A DNA stretch of 64,000 nucleotides. It comes from Erythrobacter litoralis (GTDB lineage: Bacteria > Pseudomonadota > Alphaproteobacteria > Sphingomonadales > Sphingomonadaceae). Positions 21,492 through 31,344 of this stretch are shown piece after piece. The DNA lies in NCBI RefSeq assembly GCF_001719165.1, contig NZ_CP017057.1, positions 682,001-746,000 on the forward strand, given 5' to 3'. Within the stretch, counting starts at the first letter, position 1. Each line of letters opens with the position of its first letter. The notes beneath the pieces were generated by a model. That model had not been told where the DNA came from, searched no databases, and was given only the letters and a program-made list of their open reading frames with translations. The position numbers and the translations under genes are program-made.

Positions 21492-22535
21492 ATGTTGAAA
21501 CCCTTTCACGGCTTTGCGCTGATTTCGCTCGGGATCGCGGCGGCCTGCGCCTCGATCCACGTCACCGGCGATCCGGCGGTCACCGTCACGGCTGTGGCCG
21601 AAACCGAGCCGGTCGGCACCGCGAACGAGGACGCGGCCGACGACCCGGCGATCTGGCGCAACCCGGCGGATCCGGCGAAAAGCCTGATCGTCGGGACCGA
21701 CAAGAAGGCGGGTCTGCATGTCTATGACCTTGCCGGGCGAGAGCTGTCGTTCATGCCCGCGCCGGGCCTCAACAATGTCGATCTCGTCGAATTGCCCGAT
21801 GGCCGAGTCCTGGCCCTGTCGAGCGATCGCAGCGACCTTGAAACCGCGCATGTCTCGGTCGCGCGGCTCGATCCGGATACGGCTGCGCTGACCCCGATCG
21901 CGCGGATCGAGGTCGGGCCGGGCGAAGGCTACGGCATCTGCATGGGCGAAGTGGACGGGGACGGCTCCTTCACCGTCTTCAGCGCGCCCAAGAAGGGCAT
22001 TGTCTACCGCACCGCCCTTCAGTTCGAGGGCGAGGAGCTGATCGACAAGACCGAAACGCTGACAAGCGTTCCCAGCCAGCCGGAAGGCTGCATTGCCGAT
22101 CCGCGAACGGGAACGCTCTATATCGGCGAAGAAGCCGCCGGGATCTGGGCGATCGACATGCAGACCGGCGACAAGCGGCTCGTGGCGGAAGTCGACAACC
22201 GCCTCCTCGTCGCCGATGTCGAAGGGCTGGCGATCGCTCCTGAAGGCCGGGACGGCGGATACCTCGTCGCGTCCTCGCAGGGGGACAACGCCTATGCCGT
22301 CTTCCGCCTGCCGGGGATGGAGCCGGTCGGCCGGTTCCGCATCGGCGCGGGCGCATTCGGCAGCACCGAGGAAACCGACGGGATCGAACTCGACCCGCGC
22401 GCCTTCGGTCCGGCCTTTCCGGGCGGACTCTTCGTCGCGCAGGACGGCATGAACGGCGCTTCCGCCCAGAATTTCAAGCTGGTGCGCTGGGACGCGGTGC
22501 TCGAAGCGCTCGAGGCCGTTCCGCCCGCGCCCTGA
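21492..22535 (+). CDS. beta-propeller phytase (3-phytase family)
   Basis: A 347-residue secreted beta-propeller phytase, which releases phosphate from phytate in a calcium-dependent way. The family signature DDPAIWRNPADPAKSLIVGT is at about residues 50-69, followed by DKKAGLHVYDLAG. Later blades carry QPEGCIADPRTGTLYIGEE and VADVEGLAI, the acidic residues of which bind calcium and phosphate. The N-terminus MLKPFHGFALISLGIAAACAS has a lipobox-like AAAC, so it may be an outer-membrane lipoprotein facing the periplasm or surface. It directly follows the TonB receptor, and the pair forms a phosphate-scavenging unit. Confidence 0.93.
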   Translation: MLKPFHGFALISLGIAAACASIHVTGDPAVTVTAVAETEPVGTANEDAADDPAIWRNPADPAKSLIVGTDKKAGLHVYDLAGRELSFMPAPGLNNVDLVELPDGRVLALSSDRSDLETAHVSVARLDPDTAALTPIARIEVGPGEGYGICMGEVDGDGSFTVFSAPKKGIVYRTALQFEGEELIDKTETLTSVPSQPEGCIADPRTGTLYIGEEAAGIWAIDMQTGDKRLVAEVDNRLLVADVEGLAIAPEGRDGGYLVASSQGDNAYAVFRLPGMEPVGRFRIGAGAFGSTEETDGIELDPRAFGPAFPGGLFVAQDGMNGASAQNFKLVRWDAVLEALEAVPPAP

Positions 22536-22621
22536 CCCCCACCCTTCAGAGCGGCTTTGACAAGCGCGCCGCGCATTGTCCATGACGGCTCCTCGCAAGG
22601 GACACGAGGGGTCGGACGGGG

Positions 22622-23578
22622 ATGGAAGAGCATGGCGGGCGCAGGGTCCTTGTCGCCGGGGCGAGCGGCACGATCGGCCGCGCCGCGGCGCGCGCGCTGA
22701 AGGAGGCAGGGCACGATGTCACCTGCGTGCTGAGGGACAGCGCGTCCGGCCGCGAATCCGCCGCCGCGCTCGTAGGCGAGGGGTGCGCGGTGCATTTCGC
22801 CGACCTGACCGATAGCGCCGCGCTCGCAGCTGTCTTTGCCGAGGCCGAACCGCAGGCGGTGATGAGTTGCATCGCGTCGCGTTCAGGCTCGCCGAGCGAT
22901 GCGCGCCGTGTCGACTATGCGGCCAATCTCGCCCTTCTCGAAGCGGCGGAACACGCGGGCGCTGACCATTTCATCCTGCTGTCCGCGATCTGCGTTCAGC
23001 GCCCGAAACTGGCTTTCCAGCACGAAAAGCTGCGGTTCGAGGCGCGGCTGACCGATAGCCCGCTCGCCCACACGATCGTGCGCCCGACGGCCTTCTTCAA
23101 GTCGCTGTCGGGGCAGGTGAAGCGGGTGCGCGAGGGCAAGCCGTTCCTGATCTTCGGCGACGGCGAACTGACGCGCTGCAAGCCGATCAGCGACGCCGAT
23201 CTCGGCCGCTACCTCACGCTGTGCGTGACGGATCCGGCAAAGCGGGACGCGATCCTGCCGATCGGCGGCCCCGGCCCTGCGATCAGCCTCAGGCAGCAGG
23301 GCACGATGCTGTGCGAACTGGCCGGGCGCGAGCCTGCCTTCAAATCGGTCCCGCCGGGCATGTTCACGCTCGCCTCACGCGTGCTCGGCCTTGCCGCGCC
23401 CTTTTCCGAATGGTTTGCCGAGAAATCGGAATATGCCCGCATCGCGCATTATTATGCGACCGAGAGCATGCTGCTGCTCGATCCCGCAACCGGTGAATAT
23501 TCGGCCGAGGCGACGCCCGAATTCGGCACGGACACGCTGCGGACGCATTACGAAAGGCTGCTTTCCGAAACCGGGTGA
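22622..23578 (+). CDS. bciA: divinyl (proto)chlorophyllide 8-vinyl-reductase, BciA type
   Basis: A 318-residue NAD(P)-binding protein of the atypical SDR/NmrA class that matches BciA, the enzyme that reduces the C8 vinyl group of divinyl (proto)chlorophyllide with NADPH. The Rossmann motif is VAGASGTIG (residues 11-19). BciA-typical blocks are SCIASRSGSPSDARRVDY, HFILLSAICVQRPKLAFQ, IVRPTAFFKSLSGQ, GDGELTRCKPISDADLG and ILPIGGPGPAISLRQQG. It is a single gene after the phytase, with 86 bases between. Together with LPOR it gives two bacteriochlorophyll-pathway enzymes within 6 kb. A generic NAD-dependent epimerase is unlikely given the unbroken motif series. Confidence 0.92.
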   Translation: MEEHGGRRVLVAGASGTIGRAAARALKEAGHDVTCVLRDSASGRESAAALVGEGCAVHFADLTDSAALAAVFAEAEPQAVMSCIASRSGSPSDARRVDYAANLALLEAAEHAGADHFILLSAICVQRPKLAFQHEKLRFEARLTDSPLAHTIVRPTAFFKSLSGQVKRVREGKPFLIFGDGELTRCKPISDADLGRYLTLCVTDPAKRDAILPIGGPGPAISLRQQGTMLCELAGREPAFKSVPPGMFTLASRVLGLAAPFSEWFAEKSEYARIAHYYATESMLLLDPATGEYSAEATPEFGTDTLRTHYERLLSETG

Positions 23579-23607
23579 GGCCCTGCGCCGCGCCGCCGTG
23601 CGGAAAA

Positions 23608-23651
23608 TTGCGGCTCCAGCGGATTTACACATATAAAAATATCTTTATATG
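23608..23651 (+). promoter_or_regulatory. promoter with overlapping palindromic operator of the met operon
   Basis: TTGCGG (23608-23613) and TATAAA (23632-23637), 18 bases apart, make a good sigma-70 type promoter. CATATAAA (23630-23637) and TTTATATG (23644-23651) are a perfect 8-bp inverted repeat with a 6-base centre that covers the -10 box. A protein bound here would block transcription of the ArsR-methyltransferase gene, whose ATG is 11 bases downstream. The AT-rich site stands out in GC-rich surroundings. Confidence 0.7.
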
Positions 23652-23661
23652 GTTCGTCCTG

Positions 23662-24687
23662 ATGCAGATGGACGCGCTCTTCAAGGCTCTTGCCGATCCG
23701 ACCCGCTTGCGCATCGCCCGGCTGCTCTCCGAAATGGAGCTGGCCGTGGGCGAGCTGGCGCAGGTGCTCGGGCAGAGCCAGCCGCGCGTCTCGCGCCATG
23801 TCGGGATCCTGTGCGATGCCGGCCTTGCCGAACGCCGCCGCGAGGGAAGCTGGGTGTTCCTGCGCAGCAGGGCCGGGGCAGGCGTGGATGCGCCGGTCAT
23901 CGATGCGCTCGACGCGCTGCTTGCCGTGGCCGAGGCCGAGGACGCCGACTTCGCCGCCCAGTGCGATGCCGACCGCCGCAAGCTCGCCGCGATCCGATCC
24001 TCGCGCGAGGAGATCGCCCATTCCTATTTCGCCAGACATGCCAGCGAATGGGATGAATTGCGCGCGCTTCACAGTCCCGATGAAAAGGTCGAACAGGCGC
24101 TGCTCGGCGCGCTCGGCGAGGCACCGCTCGGCACGCTGCTCGACATCGGCACGGGCACGGGCCGCATCGCCGAGGTTTTCGGCGAACACGCCGAACGGAT
24201 CGTCGCGCTCGACAAGAATCTCGAAATGCTGCGCGTGGCACGGGCCAAGCTGCAGCACCTGCCCGCGGCCCGCGTCGATCTCGTCCAGGGCGATTTCGCC
24301 GACCTTCCCTTCGAGGAGGCGAGCTTCGATACGGTGGTGCTCCACCAGGTGCTCCATTTCGCGACCGAACCCGCTCTCCCGCTGGCCGAGGCGGCGCGGG
24401 TGACGCGCGCGGGCGGACGAATCGCGATCGTCGATTTCGCCAGCCACGACCGCGAGGAACTTCGCACCCGCCACCAGCATGCCCGCCTCGGCTTCACCGA
24501 TGCGCAGATGGCGAGCCTGCTGCGCTCCGCCGGGTTCGCGCCGACGGATCCCGTCGCGCTCGAGGGCGGCGAGCTCGTCGTGAAGGTCTGGATCGGCACC
24601 CGCCGCGGCGCCGGTCAGGGCAAGGCGGCGCGGGGCGAGGCGCCCAAGCCCCCCGGCATCGCCGCCAAAGTCGCCGCTTCATCCTGA
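23662..24687 (+). CDS. ArsR-family regulator fused to SAM-dependent methyltransferase domain
   Basis: A 341-residue two-domain protein. Residues about 1-85 are an ArsR winged helix (ALADPTRLRIARLLSEMELAVGELAQVLGQSQPRVSRHV split around the recognition helix). Residues about 120-320 form a class I methyltransferase fold with motif I LLDIGTGTGRIAEVFG (D161-G167). Fusions of this architecture next to met genes are known in alphaproteobacteria as predicted S-adenosylhomocysteine/SAM-sensing repressors (SahR type). The methyltransferase fold is likely a ligand sensor, but enzymatic activity cannot be excluded. The gene leads the metF-metH1-metH2 operon (26 bases to metF). The start at 23662 or 23668 is uncertain because neither has a clear Shine-Dalgarno. 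Confidence 0.85.
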   Translation: MQMDALFKALADPTRLRIARLLSEMELAVGELAQVLGQSQPRVSRHVGILCDAGLAERRREGSWVFLRSRAGAGVDAPVIDALDALLAVAEAEDADFAAQCDADRRKLAAIRSSREEIAHSYFARHASEWDELRALHSPDEKVEQALLGALGEAPLGTLLDIGTGTGRIAEVFGEHAERIVALDKNLEMLRVARAKLQHLPAARVDLVQGDFADLPFEEASFDTVVLHQVLHFATEPALPLAEAARVTRAGGRIAIVDFASHDREELRTRHQHARLGFTDAQMASLLRSAGFAPTDPVALEGGELVVKVWIGTRRGAGQGKAARGEAPKPPGIAAKVAASS

Positions 24688-24713
24688 AACCAGCCCCCGA
24701 AAAGGCGAAATTC

Positions 24714-25673
24714 ATGACTCCCACTCTCGACCAGCTGCACGAACACCGCACCGCGCTCGACACGCCGCTTTTTTCCGGCCTGCCCGGAGACGTGGACGTT
24801 AGCTTCGAATTCTTCCCGCCCAAGACCGAGAAGATGGAAGCGCAATTGTGGGACGCGGTGCAACAATTGAAGGTGCTTGCGCCCGAATTCGTGTCGGTCA
24901 CCTACGGCGCGGGCGGCTCCACGCGAGAGCGGACCCATGCGACGGTCTCGCGCATCATCAAGGAAGCGCACCTTCCGGCGGCGGCGCACCTGACCTGTGT
25001 CGGCGCGACCAAGGCGGAAATCCGCGAAGTCGCCGAGCAGTACTGGGAAGCGGGCGTGCGTCACATCGTCGCCCTGCGCGGCGATGCGGGCGAACCGGGC
25101 GCGCCCTTCACCCCGCATCCCGAAGGTTATGCGGGCGCTGCCGAACTGGTGAAGGGGCTCAAGGAAATCGCCGATTTCGACATTTCGGTCGCGGCCTATC
25201 CCGAAACGCATCCCGATGCCGATTGCCCGCAAGCCTGCATCGACCACCTGAAGCGCAAGCTCGATGCGGGCGCGAGCCGGGCGATCACGCAGTTCTTCTT
25301 CTCGCCCGAAACGTTCTTCGAATATCGCGACAAGCTCGCCGCGAGCGGGATCGACAAGCTGGTGATCCCGGGCATCCTGCCGGTCACCAATGTCGCCACG
25401 GCGAGGAAATTCGCAGGCGCCTGCGGGGCGATCATACCCGACTGGATGGACGGCCTGTTCGAAGGGCTCGACGAAAAGCCCGCCGCGCGCCAGCTCGTCG
25501 CAGCGACCGTCGCCGCCGAACTGTGCCGCCGTCTTTACGCGGGCGGGGTGCGTAACCTGCATTTCTACACGCTCAACCGGCCCGATCTCGCCTATGCGAT
25601 CTGCCACATGCTGGGCAAGCGGCCGGTCGGCGAAAAAGCGGCCGAAGCCGCCGTCACGGGAGAAGCCGCATGA
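24714..25673 (+). CDS. metF: 5,10-methylenetetrahydrofolate reductase
   Basis: A 319-residue FAD enzyme that reduces 5,10-methylene-THF to 5-methyl-THF, the methyl donor for methionine synthase. Family marks are VSFEFFPPKTEKME near residue 25, VTYGAGGSTRERT, LTCVGATKAEI, HIVALRGDAGE and the C-terminal HFYTLNRPDLAYAI. Length fits the bacterial family (about 300). Its TGA overlaps the ATG of the homocysteine methyltransferase gene (ATGA), so product supply and use are coupled in translation. Confidence 0.96.
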   Translation: MTPTLDQLHEHRTALDTPLFSGLPGDVDVSFEFFPPKTEKMEAQLWDAVQQLKVLAPEFVSVTYGAGGSTRERTHATVSRIIKEAHLPAAAHLTCVGATKAEIREVAEQYWEAGVRHIVALRGDAGEPGAPFTPHPEGYAGAAELVKGLKEIADFDISVAAYPETHPDADCPQACIDHLKRKLDAGASRAITQFFFSPETFFEYRDKLAASGIDKLVIPGILPVTNVATARKFAGACGAIIPDWMDGLFEGLDEKPAARQLVAATVAAELCRRLYAGGVRNLHFYTLNRPDLAYAICHMLGKRPVGEKAAEAAVTGEAA

Positions 25674-26731
25674 GCCTCCAGCCAAGCAAGGCCCGCCAGT
25701 CCTTCCTCGCCGAAGCGGCGAAGCGCGTCCTTATATCGGACGGCGCGTTCGGGACGCAGATCCAGAACCGCAAGCTTGCCGAAGAGGATTATGCCGGCGA
25801 TCTCGGCCTTTCCGCCGACCAGAAGGGCAATAACGACATCCTCGCCCTGACCCGGCCAGACGTGATCGCGGACATCACGCGCAATTACCTCGACGCGGGA
25901 TCGGACGTGGTTTCGACCAACACCTTCTCCGCCAATCGCATCAGCCAGGCCGATTACAAGGCCGAAGACAAGGTGCGCGACATCAATGTCGCCTCTGGCA
26001 GGATCGCGCGCGAATTGTGCGACGAATATGAGGGCCGGGATGGCCGCCCCCGCTTTGTGGCAGGCGCGATCGGGCCGACCAACAAGACGCTCTCGCTCAG
26101 CCCCGATGTCGAGGACCCCGGTTTTCGCGAGATCGATTTCGACGAACTGGTCGATGTCTATCACGAACAGGCTGCCGCGCTGATGGAAGGGGGCTGCGAT
26201 TTCATCCTGATCGAAACCGTGTTCGACACGCTCAACGCCAAGGCGGGCGTGATGGCCGTGAAAAAGCTCGAGCGCGAACTGGGCCGCGAAGTCCCCGTGA
26301 TGATCTCGATGACCCTGACCGACCTTTCTGGCCGCAACCTTTCGGGCCACACGGTCGATGCCTTCTGGAATGCGGTCCGGCACGCGAAACCTGTGACGAT
26401 CGGGCTGAACTGTTCGTTCGGCGCGGAGCAATTGCGCCCGCATGTGAAGGTGCTTTCGGGCCTCGCCGACACGCTGCTCATGGTCTATCCCAATGCGGGC
26501 CTGCCCAACGAGCTGGGCGAATATGACGAGGCGCCCGAGACGACCGCGGGGCTGGTCGCTGACTGGGCGGAGAACGGCCAGGTCAACGTGCTGGGCGGAT
26601 GCTGCGGGTCGACCCCCGAACATATCGCCGCGATCGCGAAGGCGGTCGACGGCGTCTCCCCCCGCTCCATTCCCAGCCCTGCGGTCGCGATGCGGCTGGC
26701 GGGGCTCGAATCCTTCGTGGTTGCTGCCTGA
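25670..26731 (+). CDS. metH: methionine synthase, homocysteine-binding half (split MetH)
   Basis: A 353-residue protein equal to the N-terminal homocysteine S-methyltransferase module of cobalamin-dependent methionine synthase. It begins near [11 protein letters not shown] and carries the three zinc-binding cysteines: C248 in GLNCSFG and C311/C312 in GGCCGSTP. The other MetH modules are encoded by the next gene, which starts two bases after this stop. The split arrangement is common in sphingomonads and other alphaproteobacteria and is not a frameshift, because each half has a clean start and stop. Confidence 0.94.
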   Translation: MSLQPSKARQSFLAEAAKRVLISDGAFGTQIQNRKLAEEDYAGDLGLSADQKGNNDILALTRPDVIADITRNYLDAGSDVVSTNTFSANRISQADYKAEDKVRDINVASGRIARELCDEYEGRDGRPRFVAGAIGPTNKTLSLSPDVEDPGFREIDFDELVDVYHEQAAALMEGGCDFILIETVFDTLNAKAGVMAVKKLERELGREVPVMISMTLTDLSGRNLSGHTVDAFWNAVRHAKPVTIGLNCSFGAEQLRPHVKVLSGLADTLLMVYPNAGLPNELGEYDEAPETTAGLVADWAENGQVNVLGGCCGSTPEHIAAIAKAVDGVSPRSIPSPAVAMRLAGLESFVVAA

Positions 26732-26733
26732 CA

Positions 26734-29376
26734 ATGAACGAACAAAGCTCGATCGCGCGCTTCATCAATATCGGTGAGCGCACCAATGTGACCGGCTCGG
26801 CCCGGTTCAAGAAGCTCATCATGGCGGGCGATTACGCGACCGCCGTCGAGGTCGCGCGCCAGCAGGTCGAAAACGGCGCGCAGGTGATCGACGTCAACAT
26901 GGACGAAGGGCTCCTTGACGCGGTCGAGGCAATGACGACCTTCCTCAAGCTGATCGCCGCCGAACCCGACATCGCGCGCGTTCCGGTGATGATCGACAGC
27001 TCGAAATTCCACGTGATCGAGGCCGGGCTGAAATGCGTGTCCGGCAAGCCGATCGTCAATTCGATCAGCATGAAGGAGGGTGAGGAAGCCTTTCTCGAAC
27101 ATGCCCGCATCTGCATGGCCTATGGCGCGGCGGTGGTGGTCATGGCCTTCGACGAGGTCGGACAGGCGGACACTAAACAGCGCAAGGTCGAGATCTGCAA
27201 GCGCGCCTACGACCTGCTGGTGGCGGAAGGGTTCCCGCCAGAGGACATCATCTTCGACCCCAACATCTTCGCCGTCGCGACCGGCATCGAGGAGCACGAC
27301 CGCTACGGATTGGACTTCATCGAGGCGGTGAAGGAAATCAAGGAACAGTGCCCCCACGCCAAGACCTCGGGCGGCCTCTCCAACCTCTCCTTCAGCTTTC
27401 GCGGCAACGAGACCGTGCGCCGGGCGATGCATTCGGTCTTCCTCTACCACGCGATTCCCGCCGGGCTCGACATGGCGATCGTCAATGCGGGGCAACTGGA
27501 CGTCTACGACCAGATCGACGCCACCTTGCGCGATGCGTGCGAGGACGTGATCCTCGCCCGCCGTCCGGACGCGACCGAACGGCTGATCGACCTTGCCGAA
27601 AGCTACAAGGGCAAGAGCGTCGCGGATGAAAAGGCCGCCGAGGAATGGCGCGGCTGGGCGGTCGAAAAACGCCTCGAACACGCGCTGGTCAAGGGGATCG
27701 ACGCGCATATCGTCGACGATACCGAGGAAATGCGCGCGGCGACCGAACAGCGCGGCGGACGCCCGATCGAGGTGATCGAAGGCCCGCTGATGGACGGCAT
27801 GAACGTCGTCGGCGACCTGTTCGGCAGCGGCAAGATGTTCCTGCCGCAGGTGGTGAAATCCGCGCGCGTCATGAAGAAGGCGGTCGCCCATCTCATTCCC
27901 TATATCGAGGCGGAAAAGGACCTCCTTCCCGAATCCGAGCGCAAGGCCAAGGGCAAGGTCATCATGGCCACGGTCAAGGGCGACGTGCACGATATCGGCA
28001 AGAACATCGTCGGCGTCGTCCTGCAGTGCAACGGATATGACGTGATCGACCTTGGCGTCATGGTGCCGTGGTCCGACATCCTCAAATCCGCCAACGACAA
28101 CAAGGCCGACATGATCGGCCTGTCGGGCCTCATCACGCCGTCGCTGGACGAGATGGTGACCGTCGCCGAGGAAATGCAGCGCGCCGGCATGACGATGCCG
28201 CTCCTGATCGGCGGGGCGACCACCAGCAAGGTCCACACCGCCCTGAAGATCGACCCGGCCTATGAAGGCCCCGTCATTCACGTGCTCGACGCGAGCCGCG
28301 CGGTCGGCGTCGCCTCGCGGCTGCTGTCGGACACGCAGCGCGACGGCTTCGTCGAGGACACGGCGAACGATTACGAGAAGGTGCGCGACGCGCGCGCGAA
28401 CAAGGGTCAGAGCGACCTGCTTTCGCTGGACGAGGCGCGCGCCAACGCCTTCGCCTCGCCCGCGCCGGAAAAGCCGATCGCACCGCAAAAGCCCGGCCTT
28501 CACGTATTCGACGAATGGGACCTCGCCGAGCTTGCCGAATACATCGATTGGACGCCCTTCTTCCGCGCCTGGGAACTGCACGGCAATTATCCCGCGATCC
28601 TCGACGACGATGTGGTCGGCGAGACCGCGCGCAGCCTGAAAGCCGATGCCGACGCCATGCTGGAGAAAATCATCTCCGAAAAATGGCTAACCGCGCGCGG
28701 CGTCGCGGGCCTGTGGCCGTGCGTTCGTGAAGGCGACGACGTCACGATCCACGATCCGGCGCGCGCCAATGGCTCCAGCGGCGAGGTGCGCCTGCCCTTC
28801 CTGCGCCAGCAGGTGAAGAAAAGCCGCGAGCGGCCGAACATGTGCCTTGCCGATTTCGTCTCTTCCGAAGGCGACTGGATCGGCGGCTTCGCGGTCGGCA
28901 TCCACGGCATCGACCCCCACATCGCCCGCTTCCAGAAGGACAAGGACGATTATTCCGACATCCTTCTAAAAGCGCTCGCGGACCGGTTCGCCGAGGCCTT
29001 CGCCGAACGGCTCCACCAGCATGTCCGCACCGATCTGTGGGGCTATGCCCCGGGCGAGCAGTTGACGAACGAGGCTCTCATCAAGGAGCAATATCGCGGC
29101 ATTCGCCCTGCGCCCGGCTATCCCGCCTGCCCGGATCATTCGCTCAAACCCATCCTGTTCGACCTGCTCAAGGCAGAGGAGAACGTGGGCCTCGAACTCA
29201 CCGAAAGTTTCGCCATGTATCCGACCGCGGCGGTTTCGGGCTTCTACTTCGCCCATCCGGAAAGCGCCTATTTCGGCGTGGCGCGAATCGGCAAGGACCA
29301 GCTCGAGGATTACGCCGCGCGGCGCGGGGTCGATCTGGCCACTGCGGAGCGCTGGCTGAGGCCCAATCTCGACTGA
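26734..29376 (+). CDS. metH: methionine synthase, folate/cobalamin/reactivation part (split MetH)
   Basis: An 880-residue protein. The pterin-binding TIM barrel (about 1-290) starts [18 protein letters not shown]. The cobalamin-binding cap with [22 protein letters not shown] follows near residues 350-375. The B12 fold has the DxHxxG motif with the cobalt ligand H419 ([11 protein letters not shown]). The C-terminal AdoMet reactivation domain (about 570-880) shows [12 protein letters not shown]. It transfers methyl from methyl-THF through B12 to homocysteine held on the separate partner protein. All the modules missing from the partner are present. Confidence 0.95.
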   Translation: MNEQSSIARFINIGERTNVTGSARFKKLIMAGDYATAVEVARQQVENGAQVIDVNMDEGLLDAVEAMTTFLKLIAAEPDIARVPVMIDSSKFHVIEAGLKCVSGKPIVNSISMKEGEEAFLEHARICMAYGAAVVVMAFDEVGQADTKQRKVEICKRAYDLLVAEGFPPEDIIFDPNIFAVATGIEEHDRYGLDFIEAVKEIKEQCPHAKTSGGLSNLSFSFRGNETVRRAMHSVFLYHAIPAGLDMAIVNAGQLDVYDQIDATLRDACEDVILARRPDATERLIDLAESYKGKSVADEKAAEEWRGWAVEKRLEHALVKGIDAHIVDDTEEMRAATEQRGGRPIEVIEGPLMDGMNVVGDLFGSGKMFLPQVVKSARVMKKAVAHLIPYIEAEKDLLPESERKAKGKVIMATVKGDVHDIGKNIVGVVLQCNGYDVIDLGVMVPWSDILKSANDNKADMIGLSGLITPSLDEMVTVAEEMQRAGMTMPLLIGGATTSKVHTALKIDPAYEGPVIHVLDASRAVGVASRLLSDTQRDGFVEDTANDYEKVRDARANKGQSDLLSLDEARANAFASPAPEKPIAPQKPGLHVFDEWDLAELAEYIDWTPFFRAWELHGNYPAILDDDVVGETARSLKADADAMLEKIISEKWLTARGVAGLWPCVREGDDVTIHDPARANGSSGEVRLPFLRQQVKKSRERPNMCLADFVSSEGDWIGGFAVGIHGIDPHIARFQKDKDDYSDILLKALADRFAEAFAERLHQHVRTDLWGYAPGEQLTNEALIKEQYRGIRPAPGYPACPDHSLKPILFDLLKAEENVGLELTESFAMYPTAAVSGFYFAHPESAYFGVARIGKDQLEDYAARRGVDLATAERWLRPNLD

Positions 29377-29443
29377 GAATGGCGTTTATCCGCATCAATG
29401 TTTCGCATGGTCGAAAATGGAGCGTGAAATGATGCGTGGGCGA

Positions 29444-29472
29444 TTGACCAAACTCTTCGCATGCGCAACATG
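29444..29472 (+). promoter_or_regulatory. sigma-70 promoter of the gcv operon
   Basis: TTGACC (29444-29449) and AACATG (29467-29472) are 17 bases apart. A start of transcription near 29479 would put the glycine riboswitch directly at the 5' end of the message. The -10 is weak by the E. coli rule, as is usual in GC-rich alphaproteobacteria. Confidence 0.5.
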
Positions 29473-29508
29473 ACATCTGCCTGCCGGGAGCGATTCCGGC
29501 GTCTTTCG

Positions 29509-29732
29509 CGGGAGAGACTGGCCCCTGACGCCGCAAGGCGAAGGGGCATGGCGCCGAAGGAGCAACCGCCCCGGAAACTCTCAGGCCAAAGGACCGCGGA
29601 CAGGCATGGGCACTCTGGAAAGCGTGTCGGCGCATTCGTGTCGGCACCACCGAAGGGGAATGCGGCGCGCCTGTCCGGGCTTATCGGGGCGGGCGCATCG
29701 CTAAGCTCTCAGGTTTCCCGACAGAGGGGGCA
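29509..29732 (+). promoter_or_regulatory. tandem glycine riboswitch upstream of gcvT
   Basis: Two glycine aptamers follow one another. Aptamer 1 runs about 29509-29622: GGAGAGAC, then GCCGAAGGAGCAACC, GGAAACTCTCAGGC, AAAGGACCG and closing CACTCTGGAAAGC. Aptamer 2 runs about 29623-29732: ACCACCGAAGGGGAA, AAGCTCTCAGGTTTCC and closing GACAGAGGGGG. These are the conserved joining elements of the gcvT motif. Just after it GGCAGG (29729-29734) can pair with CCTGCC (29765-29770), enclosing a smaller hairpin; this may be the expression platform. No U-run follows, so control of translation is more likely than termination. High glycine is expected to switch on gcv expression. Confidence 0.95.
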
Positions 29733-29787
29733 GGAACATGGGCGCGCCTTGAGGCGTTCGCCGACCTGCCACTGACGGGGACGTGAT

Positions 29788-30909
29788 TTGAGCGACGACG
29801 ACACTCCTGAAGAACAGCCTCTCGGCACTCTGCCGCTCGATGCGTGGCACCGCGGCCATGGTGCGCGCATGGTCCCCTTTGCGGGCTATGAAATGCCGAT
29901 CCAGTATGAAGGGATCGTCGCCGAGCACGAATGGACCCGGCAGAGCGCGAGCCTGTTCGACGTCTCGCACATGGGCCAGCTGTCCATCTCCGGCGAGAAC
30001 GCGGCGGCCGAACTGGAAAAGCTGGTGCCGGGTGCGGTCACCTCGCTCGGCGAAGGGCGGATGCGCTATTCGCTGTTGCTGACCGAGGCGGGCGGCATCA
30101 TCGACGACCTCATGATCACCAATGCCGGGCCGCATATCGCGCTGGTCGTCAACGGCGCGGTGAAGTGGGACGACATCGCCCATCTGCGCGAACACCTGCC
30201 CGACGAGATCACGCTCACCCATTACGAGGACCAGGCGCTGCTTGCGCTGCAGGGACCGAAGGCGGCCGAGGTGCTCGATGCGCTCGTCCCCGGCGCGGGT
30301 GAGCTCACCTTCATGCGCGCGCGCTCGTTCGACTGGGACGGCACGCCGCTATGGATCGCCCGCGCGGGCTATACCGGCGAGGACGGGTTCGAGATCTCGG
30401 TCCATGCCGACCATGCCGAAAAGCTCGCCGATGCGCTCACTGCCGATGACCGGGTCAAGCCCGCCGGACTGGGCGCGCGCGATTCCCTCCGCCTCGAAGC
30501 GGGACTGCCGCTCTACGGCCACGACCTCACCACCGAGATCGATCCGGTCAGCGCGGGCCTTGGCTTTGCCCTGTCGAAGAAGCGCCGCGAGACGGGCGGC
30601 TGGATGGGCCACCAGGCCTGCGCGGTGAAGCTGGGCGATGGTTGCGCCAGCACCCGCGTCGGCCTGTTGGTCGAAGGCCGGATGCCCGCCCGCGAAGGCG
30701 CCCCGGTCTATGCAGGCGACGAACTCGTCGGGAAAGTCACCAGCGGCGGATTTTCGCCCACGCTTCAGCGCCCCATCGCCATGGCCTATGTCGGCGCGGA
30801 ATACGCCGCCGAGGGAACGGCGCTCGAAATCGAGGTCAGGAACAAGCGCCTGCCCGCGAAAGTCTCACCCATGCCCTTTGTCCCGCATCGCTATTACCGA
30901 GGGAGCTGA
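29788..30909 (+). CDS. gcvT: glycine cleavage system T protein (aminomethyltransferase)
   Basis: A 373-residue T protein that transfers the methylene group from the H-protein-bound aminomethyl to tetrahydrofolate. Typical blocks are MVPFAGYEMPIQYEGIVAEH, FDVSHMGQLSI, WIARAGYTGEDGFEI and the C-terminal FVPHRYYR. The only sensible start is TTG at 29788: GGGG lies about seven bases upstream, upstream ATG/GTG codons run into stops, and the next in-frame ATG would remove the first conserved strand. It is the first gene of gcvT-H-PA-PB, under the glycine riboswitch. Confidence 0.94.
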   Translation: MSDDDTPEEQPLGTLPLDAWHRGHGARMVPFAGYEMPIQYEGIVAEHEWTRQSASLFDVSHMGQLSISGENAAAELEKLVPGAVTSLGEGRMRYSLLLTEAGGIIDDLMITNAGPHIALVVNGAVKWDDIAHLREHLPDEITLTHYEDQALLALQGPKAAEVLDALVPGAGELTFMRARSFDWDGTPLWIARAGYTGEDGFEISVHADHAEKLADALTADDRVKPAGLGARDSLRLEAGLPLYGHDLTTEIDPVSAGLGFALSKKRRETGGWMGHQACAVKLGDGCASTRVGLLVEGRMPAREGAPVYAGDELVGKVTSGGFSPTLQRPIAMAYVGAEYAAEGTALEIEVRNKRLPAKVSPMPFVPHRYYRGS

Positions 30910-30912
30910 TCG

Positions 30913-31284
30913 ATGCCGCGTTACTTCACCGATGAACATGAATGGATCGATGTCGAAGGCGACAGCGCCACGATCGGCATCACCGAATATGCCCAGGATC
31001 AGCTGGGCGACATCGTCTTTGTCGAACTGCCGACTGTCGGCGACGAGGTCGAGAAGGGCAAGGAAGCCGCCGTCGTCGAATCCGTCAAGGCGGCGAGCGA
31101 TGTCTACGCGCCGATCAGCGGCGAGGTGACCGAGATCAACTCCACGCTCGAGGACGAACCCGGCCTCGTCAATTCCAGCCCCGAGGACGACGGCTGGTTC
31201 TTCCGCGTCAACGTCGCCGACGAAGGCGAGCTCGAAGGGCTGATGGACGAGGACGCCTACAAGGAATTTCTCGCCAACCTTTGA
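30913..31284 (+). CDS. gcvH: glycine cleavage system H protein
   Basis: A 123-residue lipoyl carrier protein. It starts [16 protein letters not shown] and has the lipoylation motif [16 protein letters not shown] with the target lysine K59. It shuttles the aminomethyl group between P, T and L proteins. It lies three bases after gcvT. Length and the C-terminal GWFFRVN block fit the family. Confidence 0.97.
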   Translation: MPRYFTDEHEWIDVEGDSATIGITEYAQDQLGDIVFVELPTVGDEVEKGKEAAVVESVKAASDVYAPISGEVTEINSTLEDEPGLVNSSPEDDGWFFRVNVADEGELEGLMDEDAYKEFLANL

Positions 31285-31344
31285 GGAGCCGATTGCGTAG
31301 CTTCTCCACCCGCCCACCTCTCCATTCAACAGGGCCGAACGATC

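Noticed and set aside
26485..28581. A 698-codon open frame opposite metH
   Set aside because: It is antisense to a complete, motif-rich methionine synthase and has no domain signature.
25670..29376. metH appearing as a broken gene (two frames)
   Set aside because: Both parts have clean starts and stops two bases apart and all modules are present. Split MetH is normal in this lineage.
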